A stretch of 64,000 bases of DNA from Akkermansiaceae bacterium (GTDB lineage Bacteria; Verrucomicrobiota; Verrucomicrobiia; Verrucomicrobiales; Akkermansiaceae). This document shows, piece by piece, positions 44,650 through 52,736 of this stretch. The notes beneath the pieces are model-generated. The model was not told the DNA's origin. It worked only from the letters and a program-made list of their open reading frames with translations, and searched no databases. The translations under genes were made by a program, and so were the position numbers. Positions within the stretch are counted from its first letter, which is position 1; each line of letters starts with the position of its first letter. The stretch covers positions 17,152 through 81,151 of the forward strand of contig CAISTY010000060.1 of the NCBI GenBank assembly GCA_903888515.1, in the 5' to 3' direction.

Positions 44650-45962
44650 GGGATGATATGCAATGTGATATTGTCAGTGACCGATGCCACGAGCGCCGCA
44701 ACCGGCGCATGGATGATGGCGCCAAGCTGGCCGGCCGGAATGTCACCGAGCGGTTGGCCGGCAGTCACGCGGTCGCCCGCCTTGACCCGCGGCATGTTAG
44801 GCACGCCCGCCCCTTGTTTGAGCGGCAGGACGAGACGCGTCGGATGGATCCGGAGGTTTTCTAACGGAGCGTGGTGATCATACTCCTCGATGGCAAGTTT
44901 TCTCATCAGTGACTGGATCGGTGTGCGCCTCCCGTCATGCAACGGGTGAGGTTGTGCGGGGGCGGCTCCAGTCCATTTGAAATTCATTTTGCGCAACTCC
45001 TCCTTGGACGTGTCACAGGCTTCCTTGGGATAGAGCGCCTCCGGGCAGGCATACAGCGTGCACAGCCCGCACGCACAACAGAGTGCGGCGAACTCATTCC
45101 AGTGCGCCTGGCCGGTGGCCGTGAATGCGAGGCTGCGCATGACCTGATGGGGTTCGACGGCGTAGCCTAGCAGATAACGCGGGCAGAACTCCGTGCAATA
45201 CCGGCACTGGTCACATGCCGATTTGCCAATGCTGGCCTGCACCTGTGCGGGTTGCAACTTGCGCCGCACCACGGGATGGGACCGGGGCAGCACAATCGCC
45301 CCGCTGTCGGTCTTGGTAACCGGCGTGTCGAGATCCGTGCTGATGCGGCCCATCATCAAACCACCGATGCACAGCACCGAATCGTCGCAGAGCATGCCGC
45401 CGGCAGCAGCGAGCACATCGCGGTAAAGCATGCCGATAGGAACCGTTAGACTCAGCGGATGGTGCACGGCACCCGCAATGGTGATGGTTTTGTGCGTGAC
45501 CGGATGGCCGTCCGCAGCGGCGGCTATGTTGACGAGTGTCTCGACATTTTGAACCACGACGCCGACCTGTAGCGGAATGCCCTGGGGTGGAATCAGCCGC
45601 CCTGTCACCGCATGCACCAGATCGTATTCATCGCCCGCAGGATAATAGTCACCTAACAGATGTAACCGCACCCGGGTTCCCGAGCAGGCGTCGGCGATGG
45701 CTTCGACCGCCTGTTTTTTTTTCGCCTTGATGCCGATGACGCCCTGTTTGGCAGCGACCGACTGCATGGCCAATTCCACGCCGCGCACCACCCGGGCGGC
45801 CATGTGTTCCATGGTGGCGGCGTCCTTGTGCAGCAGCGGCTCGCATTCCGCGCCATTGGCGATGACGATATCCGCCCGGGATGCCAGCTTGACGTGGGCG
45901 GGAAACCCGCCGCCGCCGGCACCGACGACTCCGGCCAGCCTGACTTGTTCCGTGAGAGTCAT
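44646..45962 (-). CDS. pduS: PduS-like flavin/iron-sulfur electron-transfer protein
   Basis: A 438-residue RnfC/NuoF-related protein. The N-terminal Complex1_51K-like flavin and NAD-binding fold includes GVVGAGGGGFPAHVKL and IANGAECEPLLHKD. An SLBB domain follows (residues 155-200). Two ferredoxin-type clusters are readable: CDQCRYCTEFCPR and CCACGLCTLYACPEA. The last 80 residues form a barrel-sandwich-like domain (GVPNMPRVKAGDRVTAGQPL). In PDU compartments PduS reduces cobalamin or recycles NADH; since no B12 diol dehydratase is here, NADH reoxidation is the more likely job. The gene lies 79 bases after the aldolase stop and overlaps the BMC-T gene. Confidence 0.87.
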   Translation of the reverse strand: MTLTEQVRLAGVVGAGGGGFPAHVKLASRADIVIANGAECEPLLHKDAATMEHMAARVVRGVELAMQSVAAKQGVIGIKAKKKQAVEAIADACSGTRVRLHLLGDYYPAGDEYDLVHAVTGRLIPPQGIPLQVGVVVQNVETLVNIAAAADGHPVTHKTITIAGAVHHPLSLTVPIGMLYRDVLAAAGGMLCDDSVLCIGGLMMGRISTDLDTPVTKTDSGAIVLPRSHPVVRRKLQPAQVQASIGKSACDQCRYCTEFCPRYLLGYAVEPHQVMRSLAFTATGQAHWNEFAALCCACGLCTLYACPEALYPKEACDTSKEELRKMNFKWTGAAPAQPHPLHDGRRTPIQSLMRKLAIEEYDHHAPLENLRIHPTRLVLPLKQGAGVPNMPRVKAGDRVTAGQPLGDIPAGQLGAIIHAPVAALVASVTDNITLHIIP

Positions 45963-46041
45963 GGGGTTGCGGGTTGTTCGTTTTCAGGAATGCCTGCCGG
46001 ATATGCGTGAGCGCGATCCCGCGCGGTCTAACGGAGAGGTG

Positions 46042-47100
46042 TCATTTAGTCAGCCTGGCGACGATTTCGTCCGTGAGTCTTTGCACCAGCGCTTCCCTTT
46101 CGGCGTCGCTCGCATTGGCGTCGAGGGTCATCGGATTCCACGGCGTGACGGGCGACGCACACCCGTGTGAACCGCACATTTCCTGCCACGGATCGACCTC
46201 GCACAATTGCGCGGGTTTCAGATCGAAACGATCATCCGGCAGGCCCATCTTCTTTTTGATGGCCAGCAACTCGCCGAGGGCCGGACCGGGAATCGAACTG
46301 GACCCGGGAATCGCCTGCGCGAGAAGCACCGTGCGGCAATAGGCGTCGGTGATTTCCATTTTGAAATACGCGTCTTCTATCGATTTTCCCCAACAGATCA
46401 GGCCGTGGTTGCCCATGATGATTGACTGGTGCTGCGGAGCAAGCGGGCGAAGTGAATTGGCGACTTCCGGCGTGCCGGGAGTTTGATAGATCGCCACCGG
46501 CACGGTGCCGACAAAGACTTCCAACTCGGGGATCAAGCGCGGCGGCGGCTGCATGCCCTTGACCGCAAACGCGCCGACATGAACCGGGTGGGCATGGCAG
46601 ACCGCGACCGCCGCGGGAGTTGTGTCGTAGATCGCGGCATGCGTCGTGAATTCGCTGGATCGCTTCCACGTGCCGGCCAGTTGGTTGCCCTTGATATCCA
46701 CAAGACTGAGCATCTCCGGCGTCATGAATCCCTTGCTGACACCGGTCGGCGTGACAATGAAGCGATCCGGAGCAATCCGCACCGAGATGTTGCCGCCGTT
46801 GCCATCGCAATACTCGCGCATCCAGATCCGGCGGCCCATGTCGCAGATTTGTTCCTTGAGCACCTGTGACTCCTTCGAGTTGAAAAGCCGCAAGTCGGCG
46901 GAGTTTCCTGTTAGGGCCTGGGCTGCGGCGGGTGCTGGCGTGGTGCCTGCGGCGCCGTCGGCATCAAACACGACTTTGATGCCCGCTTCTGATAGTACAT
47001 CCTTGGCGCCGGGTGTGATCCGGGTGTCGCGGTTATATCTGAATTCCCCGGCCCCGGTTTTGACATAGGCTTCGGCGTCTTTTTGTGCGAATAGTTTCAT
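46042..47100 (-). CDS. Class II aldolase (L-fuculose/L-rhamnulose-phosphate type) with N-terminal extension
   Basis: A 352-residue zinc aldolase expected to split fuculose-1-phosphate or rhamnulose-1-phosphate into lactaldehyde and DHAP. The catalytic domain begins about residue 85 (EQICDMGRRIWMREYCDGNG); zinc ligands lie in VCHAHPVHVGAF and a later His, and the loop MGNHGLICWGKS is conserved. The 80-residue N-terminal part is not in FucA: it has FAQKDAEAYVKTG, a TRITPGAKDVLSEAGIKVV segment, and an Ala/Pro linker. I infer that this part targets the enzyme to the compartment. Its ATG overlaps the stop of the upstream BMC-P gene, and the C-terminus has an extra 50 residues with CGSHGC. Confidence 0.88.
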   Translation of the reverse strand: MKLFAQKDAEAYVKTGAGEFRYNRDTRITPGAKDVLSEAGIKVVFDADGAAGTTPAPAAAQALTGNSADLRLFNSKESQVLKEQICDMGRRIWMREYCDGNGGNISVRIAPDRFIVTPTGVSKGFMTPEMLSLVDIKGNQLAGTWKRSSEFTTHAAIYDTTPAAVAVCHAHPVHVGAFAVKGMQPPPRLIPELEVFVGTVPVAIYQTPGTPEVANSLRPLAPQHQSIIMGNHGLICWGKSIEDAYFKMEITDAYCRTVLLAQAIPGSSSIPGPALGELLAIKKKMGLPDDRFDLKPAQLCEVDPWQEMCGSHGCASPVTPWNPMTLDANASDAEREALVQRLTDEIVARLTK

Positions 47101-47381
47101 GGTGTTTTATGGTAGGAAATTTGGTCCACCAGTGCGGCACAATAGGCGTCCACAGGGGTGGCTTTGGCAAACGGGCAGGCGGCCTCGCGGCCTTCGCTGA
47201 TGGCGATTTGCTGGCCGACACCGGCACCTAGCAGGTCGTAAACGACAATCGCCGGAGCGTAGGTTTCCACGCCGGAAAAAGTTTCCTCGGTCCACGGCAA
47301 CGCGAGCAGCAGGCGTTCGCCCACATACTTGTGGGTGCGCACGGCCAGCGTGACTCGCCCGATGACGGTGCCGATTCTCAT
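47097..47381 (-). CDS. BMC-P pentameric vertex protein (EutN/CcmL family)
   Basis: A 94-residue shell vertex protein. The start MRIGTVIGRVTLAVRTHKYV, the VYDLLGAGVGQQIAISEG loop and the following PVDAYCAALVDQISY are as in the EutN/CcmL fold. Pentamers close the corners of the icosahedral shell. It overlaps both neighbours by four bases (BMC-P upstream, aldolase downstream), so translation is coupled. Three BMC-P genes in one operon is characteristic of the Planctomycetes-Verrucomicrobia type. Confidence 0.9.
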   Translation of the reverse strand: MRIGTVIGRVTLAVRTHKYVGERLLLALPWTEETFSGVETYAPAIVVYDLLGAGVGQQIAISEGREAACPFAKATPVDAYCAALVDQISYHKTP

Positions 47382-47641
47382 GACGCATGACTCCTTTCCG
47401 GATCGATGATGCCTAACACCTGCCAGCGCGCCGGGCTGCGTTCGTCGCCGACCATTTTGCGCGACTCGCTGCCATCGCTGGATATCAACACCCGCTGGCC
47501 AATGCCCGCACCGAGGTTGTCGATCACCACTTGCGGCGCGAGATCCGGGCTGTCCGGCACGGCGATCAACAGCCGCCAGCCTGTTAGGCTCTGGTGCTTG
47601 ATGGTGGCCGTGACGTGGCCCCTGATGGTTGCGGTTCTCAT
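47378..47641 (-). CDS. BMC-P pentameric vertex protein (EutN/CcmL family)
   Basis: An 87-residue vertex protein: MRTATIRGHVTATIKHQSLT, LLIAVPDSPDLAPQVVIDNL, GAGIGQRVLISSDGSE and a C-terminal VLGIIDPE. It is clearly diverged from the other two pentamer proteins of the operon, so the three may occupy different vertices. Its start directly abuts the stop of the aldehyde dehydrogenase gene, and its end overlaps the next BMC-P gene. Confidence 0.9.
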   Translation of the reverse strand: MRTATIRGHVTATIKHQSLTGWRLLIAVPDSPDLAPQVVIDNLGAGIGQRVLISSDGSESRKMVGDERSPARWQVLGIIDPERSHAS

Positions 47642-49072
47642 TTAAAAGAGGTTCAGATTTTCCACCATGACGCAGCGACGCGAGCGGGTGAATGTCATCG
47701 GGGTGGTCACGCCCTCGCCGGTGGGTGTGGCGATGCTGAAGCTGAGGAAGCCTTCGCCGCCGAGTCCCAAGCCGGTCATTGACGGGCCGTTTTTGATGAA
47801 CAAGGTGGTATCGATCGCCTGCGCCATTCGGGTGAGGTTGCTGATGTTCTGGCTGTGCATGATGGCGGTGTGCTTGTATCCGTGTTCGGCCTTGATCGCC
47901 TCGGCAATGGCGGCCGCCACATTCGGCACGCGAACAACCGGCACAAACGGCATCATCTGTTCTTCATCGACAAACAGATGATCCGCCCGGGTTTCTCCGA
48001 CAAGAAGCCGGGTGGTGGGCGGCACGTCGAGTCCGATGGCTCGCGCGAGCACGCAGGCGTCCCGACCGACGAGATCGCGGTTGACGACGGCATGCGGGCA
48101 ACCCGCACCCTGACCCTCTGGAAACACGAAGGCCTTGGCTGTTAGTGCCTCTATCTGGCGGGCGTCGAGTTGCACCGCTCCCGCTTTTCTCAATTCGGCA
48201 AATAGCCGGTCGGCCACGGCATCGACGACGAATACTTCCTTCTCGCCGATGCATAGCAGGTTGTTGTCATAGCTTGCGCCCTGGATGATCGACCTCGCGG
48301 CGCGTGCGCAATCGGCGGTTTCATCCACCACGACCGGAGGATTGCCCGGCCCGGCACAAATCGCGCGTTTACCGGTTTTCATCGCGGCGGCGACGACTGA
48401 CGGGCCACCGGTCACACACAGTAACTTGACCTGCGGGTGGTTGCACATGGTGTCGAAGGTTGCGAGCGTCGGCCGGATCACGGTGGTGAGCAAATCGGAG
48501 ATGCCGGTCTCCTGATAGATCGCCTTGTTATAGGCGCGGATTGCCACGACCGCGCAGTTGGAGGCGGCGGGATGGGTGTTGAAGACCACCGCATTGCCGG
48601 CAGCGATCATGTTGATCGCATTGCCTGTCAGGGTGGGGACACTATGCGTCGAGGGCGTCACCGCACCGATCACGCCCCACGGCGCGTAGTCGATAATGGT
48701 CAACCCGAAATCACCACTGAAAGCCGTGCGATCCATGAACTCAACCCCCGGCACCAGGTCACCACAGATTTTCAATTTCTCGATTTTGTGATCCAGGCGG
48801 CCGATTTTCGTTTCGCTGAATTCCAAGGCACCCCATTCTCCGGCTTTCTCAACGCACATCCGGCGGATCACGCCGACGGCTTTCTTGCGGGCCGCAAAAC
48901 CCTGGTCGCGCAGCATTTCAAACGATCGGTGCGCCGCCTCGGCAGCGTCTTCCATCGATGCGTAAACACCAAAAGCAGAATCGTCGGACTTGGCCGCCGG
49001 GGTCTGGGATTGGAGGCGCTTGAGCACTTCGCTCACCACCCGGCTTAAAAGTTTTTCGTCAATAGTTGCCAT
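47642..49072 (-). CDS. CoA-acylating aldehyde dehydrogenase (PduP/EutE-like), microcompartment-targeted
   Basis: A 476-residue enzyme expected to turn lactaldehyde plus CoA and NAD into lactyl-CoA. The catalytic Cys is C274 in DNNLLCIGEKEV, matching the PduP active site. NAD-binding and fold motifs include YAPWGVIGAVTPSTHSVPT and AGPGNPPVVVDETA. The first 22 residues (MATIDEKLLSRVVSEVLKRLQ) form a short amphipathic helix followed by a Ser/Ala/Pro linker, the classic encapsulation peptide. The start ATG 49070-49072 is preferred over one at 49096 for that reason. Confidence 0.92.
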   Translation of the reverse strand: MATIDEKLLSRVVSEVLKRLQSQTPAAKSDDSAFGVYASMEDAAEAAHRSFEMLRDQGFAARKKAVGVIRRMCVEKAGEWGALEFSETKIGRLDHKIEKLKICGDLVPGVEFMDRTAFSGDFGLTIIDYAPWGVIGAVTPSTHSVPTLTGNAINMIAAGNAVVFNTHPAASNCAVVAIRAYNKAIYQETGISDLLTTVIRPTLATFDTMCNHPQVKLLCVTGGPSVVAAAMKTGKRAICAGPGNPPVVVDETADCARAARSIIQGASYDNNLLCIGEKEVFVVDAVADRLFAELRKAGAVQLDARQIEALTAKAFVFPEGQGAGCPHAVVNRDLVGRDACVLARAIGLDVPPTTRLLVGETRADHLFVDEEQMMPFVPVVRVPNVAAAIAEAIKAEHGYKHTAIMHSQNISNLTRMAQAIDTTLFIKNGPSMTGLGLGGEGFLSFSIATPTGEGVTTPMTFTRSRRCVMVENLNLF

Positions 49073-49171
49073 GTTGAAATCCAATTTTTTTCGCACCGTT
49101 CAATTCGCGACAAGTTGCTGAAGTGGATGGATTGCCGCTTGTGTCGTCTGGCGTATCAAATGGGTATGTTG

Positions 49172-49480
49172 TCAGTTGGCCCGGAACACCTGGCGTTTTG
49201 CAATATCAACCTGGTCCACGATGCCGATCACCACGGCATCAACGGGCGAGTCCTTGTCGTCTGCGGCAAGTCGCGCGGAACTCCCCTGCACGACCAGCAC
49301 CACATCGCCCTCGCCCGCACCGAGCGAATCGATGGCGACCAAAGTACTGGCGCCGGACTTGAATGCGACCGCCTCCGGCGAGTCGATGACCAGCGGACGA
49401 ACGACCAGAAACTTGTGCCCCGTCATCTTCGCGTTTTTCTTCGTCGCAATGACGCTGCCTTCCACACGTGCGAGTATCAT
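49172..49480 (-). CDS. BMC-P pentameric vertex protein (EutN/CcmL family)
   Basis: A 102-residue vertex protein: MILARVEGSVIATKKNAKMT, HKFLVVRPLVIDS, ALVAIDSLGAGEGDVVLVV and VDAVVIGIVDQVDI. This is the copy most similar to classical CcmL/EutN, with the usual GAG-EGD turn. It lies 82 bases downstream of a BMC-H gene and 99 bases before the aldehyde dehydrogenase gene, in the middle of the operon. Confidence 0.92.
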   Translation of the reverse strand: MILARVEGSVIATKKNAKMTGHKFLVVRPLVIDSPEAVAFKSGASTLVAIDSLGAGEGDVVLVVQGSSARLAADDKDSPVDAVVIGIVDQVDIAKRQVFRAN

Positions 49481-49562
49481 ATATTGGATGGTTGTTCCGC
49501 TAACACAAACGCCCGGAAACGCTCAATCGATTGCGCGTCCTGGCTCGTCATGAACGGATGAT

Positions 49563-49844
49563 TCATTTTGTTTTGGGCAATACCACGCCAAGGTCGTTGT
49601 GCGGACGCGCAATGACGCTGACGCTGACGACTTCGCCGAGGGATTGCGCGGCAACCTTGCCGGCTTCGGTGGCGGCCTTGACGGAGGCAACATCGCCGGT
49701 GACACAGGCGGTCACCATCGCGTTGCCAACCTGGGTCATCGGACCGGCGAGTTGGACGTTGGCGGATTTGAGCATGGCGTCCGTCGCTTCGACGAGCGCG
49801 ATGAGTCCGCGGGTTTCGATCATTCCTAGTGCTTGTTGTGTCAT
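49563..49844 (-). CDS. BMC-H hexameric shell protein
   Basis: A 93-residue single-BMC-domain shell protein that tiles the flat faces as hexamers. [20 protein letters not shown] and VVSVSVIARPHNDL are the family's usual start and end; the pore loop lies around VGNAMVTACVTGDVASVK. It starts four bases after the acetate kinase stop. It is the closest in sequence to the BMC-H at 51151-51447. Confidence 0.95.
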   Translation of the reverse strand: MTQQALGMIETRGLIALVEATDAMLKSANVQLAGPMTQVGNAMVTACVTGDVASVKAATEAGKVAAQSLGEVVSVSVIARPHNDLGVVLPKTK

Positions 49845-49848
49845 ATGT

Positions 49849-51054
49849 TTATTGGGGTTGTGGGATGTGTTGGTTCACGCTTGTTAGTTCCGCCCACGCG
49901 TTGCGGGCGATGATCAGTTCTTCATGGGTGGGGATCACGCGCACCTCGATTTTGGAGCGCGGTGTGGAAATGACGGCCTCCTGGGCGCCGGTGCCGGCGT
50001 TGGCTTCGCGGTCGAGTTCGAGACCGCAAAAATCAAGATCGGCGCAGATTGCTTCACGCAGTACAGGGTTGTTTTCCGCGATGCCGGCGGTGAAAACAAT
50101 CACGTCGGCTCCGTTCATTTCGACCAGAAACTGACCGATGAATTTACGAATAGAGGAGGTGAAAACCTCAAGTGCGATGCGCGCGTTCTCGTTGCCTGAT
50201 GCGGCTGCGGCGAGGAGGTCGCGGACATCGCCGGTCGGCAGGCCGGACATGCCTAACAAGCCGGAGCGGGTGGTCAGCGCCTGTTCCACCGCATCCATGC
50301 CGAGGCCGAGGTCGCGGGCCAGATAGATCAATGCCAGGCAGTCAAAATCACCCACGCGGTTGTTTTGCGGCAGACCGCTTTGCGCGGTCATGCCCCAACT
50401 GGAATCCACCGCCCGGCCGTTTCTAACAGCAGCCACCGACGAACTGCCGCCAAGGTGGCAGGAAATGATGCGCAACTGGTCCGTGCCGCGCAGTTCGGCA
50501 CAGCGCTGGGTGACGTAGCGGTGACTCGCACCATGATACCCGTAACGACGAATGCCGTATTGGGTTTCCCATTCCAACGGCACCGGGTAACGCCTTTTCG
50601 CCGGCGGCAAATCAGCGAAAAACGCCGTCTCAAATGTGCCGATGCACGGCAACTGCGGATAGAGCTGGTTGAACAGCCGGACGCCGGCGATGCACGGCGG
50701 ATTATGTGCCGGCAACAGCGTGTTGAACTCCGCCATCGCCTCAAGCACCCGTTCATCCATCCGTTGCGTGCCACTCACATTGCGCGCACCCACCGGCTTG
50801 AAGCCGACCGCCGCCAGACTGCCGAATCCGCCGAGTTCCTTCTCCACCAACGCAATCGCCGCCCCGTGGTCCGGGACCACCGCCGTCCCCGTCCGCTCCG
50901 GCGCGCCACCGGTCTGGAGCCTGTACGGTGACTCCGCGCTGCCAATGCGCTCGATCCCGCCGCTGGCGAGAACGCGCTCGGACGGCATTTCAAACAAGCG
51001 GAACTTGAATGAAGTGCTGCCAATGTTGGCAACGAGAATTTTGTTAGGTGTCAT
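49849..51054 (-). CDS. ackA: Acetate/propionate kinase family, microcompartment operon type
   Basis: A 401-residue acetate-kinase-family enzyme expected to make ATP from the acyl-phosphate formed by PduL. The ATG at 51052-51054 gives MTPNKILVANIGSTSFKFRL, where NIGSTSFKF replaces the usual NCGSSSLKY. GYHGASHRYVTQR and HLGGSSSVAAVRNG are recognisable; the next loop (WGMTAQSGLPQNNRVGDFD) departs from the usual MGFTPLEGLMMGTRSGDID, so substrate preference may be altered, for example toward lactyl- rather than acetyl-phosphate. The frame is open further upstream, but without homology. It sits between two BMC-H genes. Confidence 0.88.
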   Translation of the reverse strand: MTPNKILVANIGSTSFKFRLFEMPSERVLASGGIERIGSAESPYRLQTGGAPERTGTAVVPDHGAAIALVEKELGGFGSLAAVGFKPVGARNVSGTQRMDERVLEAMAEFNTLLPAHNPPCIAGVRLFNQLYPQLPCIGTFETAFFADLPPAKRRYPVPLEWETQYGIRRYGYHGASHRYVTQRCAELRGTDQLRIISCHLGGSSSVAAVRNGRAVDSSWGMTAQSGLPQNNRVGDFDCLALIYLARDLGLGMDAVEQALTTRSGLLGMSGLPTGDVRDLLAAAASGNENARIALEVFTSSIRKFIGQFLVEMNGADVIVFTAGIAENNPVLREAICADLDFCGLELDREANAGTGAQEAVISTPRSKIEVRVIPTHEELIIARNAWAELTSVNQHIPQPQ

Positions 51055-51150
51055 GGCGTCCGGTGGGTCATCCGCAGCACGGAACCGCGGAAAACCCCGC
51101 AGCATGCGCTTTACCCCATGGAGAAATTGCCCGATGTGTTTCAAAATCCG

Positions 51151-51447
51151 TTATTTCGCGGCCGCCTTGCCGCCAAGAAATTTACCGAGCCCGGCAAGAT
51201 CGTCGTGCGGACGCGGAATCACATGAACGGCGATCACCTCGCCGATCTCGCTCGCCGCCATCGCGCCCGCTTCCACGGCGGCCTTGACGGCGGCAACCTC
51301 GCCACGAATACACACCGTGACATATCCCGAACCGATTTTTTCCCAGCCTATCAGCTCGACGTTGGCGGCCTTCAACATGGCGTCAGTCGCTTCAAACTGT
51401 GCGGTGAGGCCCTTCGTTTCTATCATTCCAAGTGCTTGTCCAGACAT
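51151..51447 (-). CDS. BMC-H hexameric shell protein
   Basis: A 98-residue single-domain shell protein: [20 protein letters not shown], pore region [17 protein letters not shown], and [14 protein letters not shown] near the end, followed by a Gly/Lys-rich tail ([13 protein letters not shown]). It follows the first BMC-H gene by 21 bases. Confidence 0.95.
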   Translation of the reverse strand: MSGQALGMIETKGLTAQFEATDAMLKAANVELIGWEKIGSGYVTVCIRGEVAAVKAAVEAGAMAASEIGEVIAVHVIPRPHDDLAGLGKFLGGKAAAK

Positions 51448-51468
51448 ATGCTTCTATCCTTTCTTGTG

Positions 51469-51738
51469 TTATGCGGTGAAGAATTTCAAAAGTTCCGTGA
51501 CGGGACGCGCAATGACATGGGCGGCAACCAGGTTGCCCACCCGGCTGGCGGCCTCCTTGCCCGCATCGACCGCCGCCTTGACGCTGCCCACATCGCCCTG
51601 CACGATGGTCGTAACCAGCGCGCCGCCTATGGGAATGGATTTGATCAGTTGCACGTTTGCGGCTTTCACCATGGCATCACTGGCTTCCACCAGGCCCACG
51701 TAGCCCCGAGTTTCAATTAGTCCGATTGCTTCGCTCAT
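51469..51738 (-). CDS. BMC-H hexameric shell protein
   Basis: An 89-residue single-domain shell protein, the first shell gene of the operon: EAIGLIETRGYVGLVEASDA, pore region GGALVTTIVQGDVGSVK, and LVAAHVIARPVTELL. Its pore and C-terminus differ from the other two BMC-H proteins, so it may carry different traffic. A 216-base gap with a dispersed repeat separates it from pduL upstream. Confidence 0.95.
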   Translation of the reverse strand: MSEAIGLIETRGYVGLVEASDAMVKAANVQLIKSIPIGGALVTTIVQGDVGSVKAAVDAGKEAASRVGNLVAAHVIARPVTELLKFFTA

Positions 51739-51907
51739 GTGTTTTGTTTGGTTGGTATGGATTGGTTGCTTGCTGGTGATCCGCGGACAAAGACCGGGGA
51801 TTTCGCGGAAGGTATGCGGGTGTTGTCGCGTGATGGATTGGTGGCGTGCAGCGAGAGTCCTTGAAACCGAGAATGTGTTGTCGTTAGGTCAAATTCTTCG
51901 TCTTGCG

Positions 51908-51950
51908 TCTTGGGTCTTGTTGTCTTGGGTCTGAGGCGAAGCCTCGCTAG
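51908..51950. repeat. Dispersed repeat, copy B, inside the microcompartment operon
   Basis: This 43-base word matches 39072-39114 with one visible difference (GGGTCTGAGG here, GGATCTGAGG there). It ends four bases before the pduL stop codon region, just as copy A ends shortly beyond the radC stop. The GAGGC-GAA-GCCTC hairpin could slow or end transcription between pduL and the shell genes. Confidence 0.75.
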
Positions 51951-51954
51951 ATAT

Positions 51955-52626
51955 CTATTGCTTTAACAGTTCCACTTTCGTCGCATGCTCCAGATCGCAC
52001 GCGTTCGCCTCGTCGGTATCGATGTGAACCTCAAGCTTGAACGACGGGTCAATCCGGACAATGAGATCGTCAAAGCGCGTGATGCAAGCGGGCGCAACCA
52101 CCTTCAGCGTGATCCGATCGAGATGCTTCACACGGTAATATGCAGCTTCCGATGGCGACATGTGGACATGACGCGCCGCGCGGATGATGCCGTTTTTCAT
52201 TTCCAGCATCCCATGCGGACCGATGACGTAGCCTCCGGGCGTGCCCTCGATGTCACCCGACATTCTCACCGGCACATCAATCCCGAGTTGAATGGCATCG
52301 GTGATCGCCAATTCAATCTGGGTGAAGTTCCGGCACGGACCTAAAATCCGGAGATTCGGAATGATCCGCTTGCGCGGGCCCACCAGTGCCACCGTCTGCT
52401 GCGCGGCAAACTGCCCGTCCTGATAAAGCCATTTGTGGACGGTCAACTCCGCGCCTTTTCCAAAGAGCACTGCCAGATTCTCAGGCGATATGTGCATGTG
52501 CCTCGCGGAACTGTTGACCCGCAACGTCGGCCCCGCCGCCCCCGATGACCTGCCAAGCTGACGGTAGAGCACCTCGCGTACGAGGGTCTCCACATGGGGG
52601 CGGCTGGGCGATTGGACGGCGCTCAT
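51955..52626 (-). CDS. pduL: Phosphate propanoyl/acyltransferase PduL with encapsulation helix
   Basis: A 223-residue phosphotransacylase that converts acyl-CoA (here probably lactyl-CoA or propionyl-CoA) to acyl-phosphate and returns CoA inside the shell. The two zinc-binding repeats are seen in NSSARHMHISPENLAVLF and RAARHVHMSPSEAAYYRV. The N-terminus HVETLVREVLYRQLG is an amphipathic helix of encapsulation-peptide type. The ATG at 52624-52626 is chosen; a TTG nine bases upstream is in frame. It is the first operon gene after the regulator, preceded by a 17-bp putative operator. Confidence 0.93.
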   Translation of the reverse strand: MSAVQSPSRPHVETLVREVLYRQLGRSSGAAGPTLRVNSSARHMHISPENLAVLFGKGAELTVHKWLYQDGQFAAQQTVALVGPRKRIIPNLRILGPCRNFTQIELAITDAIQLGIDVPVRMSGDIEGTPGGYVIGPHGMLEMKNGIIRAARHVHMSPSEAAYYRVKHLDRITLKVVAPACITRFDDLIVRIDPSFKLEVHIDTDEANACDLEHATKVELLKQ

Positions 52627-52658
52627 GGCAAGCAAGTGCCACGGATCGTGCGGAAAAT

Positions 52659-52675
52659 ATGAACGAAGTCAATCA
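52659..52675 (-). promoter_or_regulatory. Putative DeoR operator in front of the pduL-BMC operon
   Basis: Read on the minus strand, TGATTGACTTCGTTCAT matches the site at 53619-53635 at 15 of 17 positions. It lies 32 bases before the pduL ATG and is flanked by an A/T run (52676-52692) that would suit a promoter; TTGACT inside it could be a -35 box. That the adjacent DeoR protein binds here is inference from position and identity. Confidence 0.65.
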
Positions 52676-52736
52676 TAAAAAATATTTTTTTTCGTAGGTC
52701 CATGGCGGGTTGGATTTGCGGGTACTCCGTCTGGTT

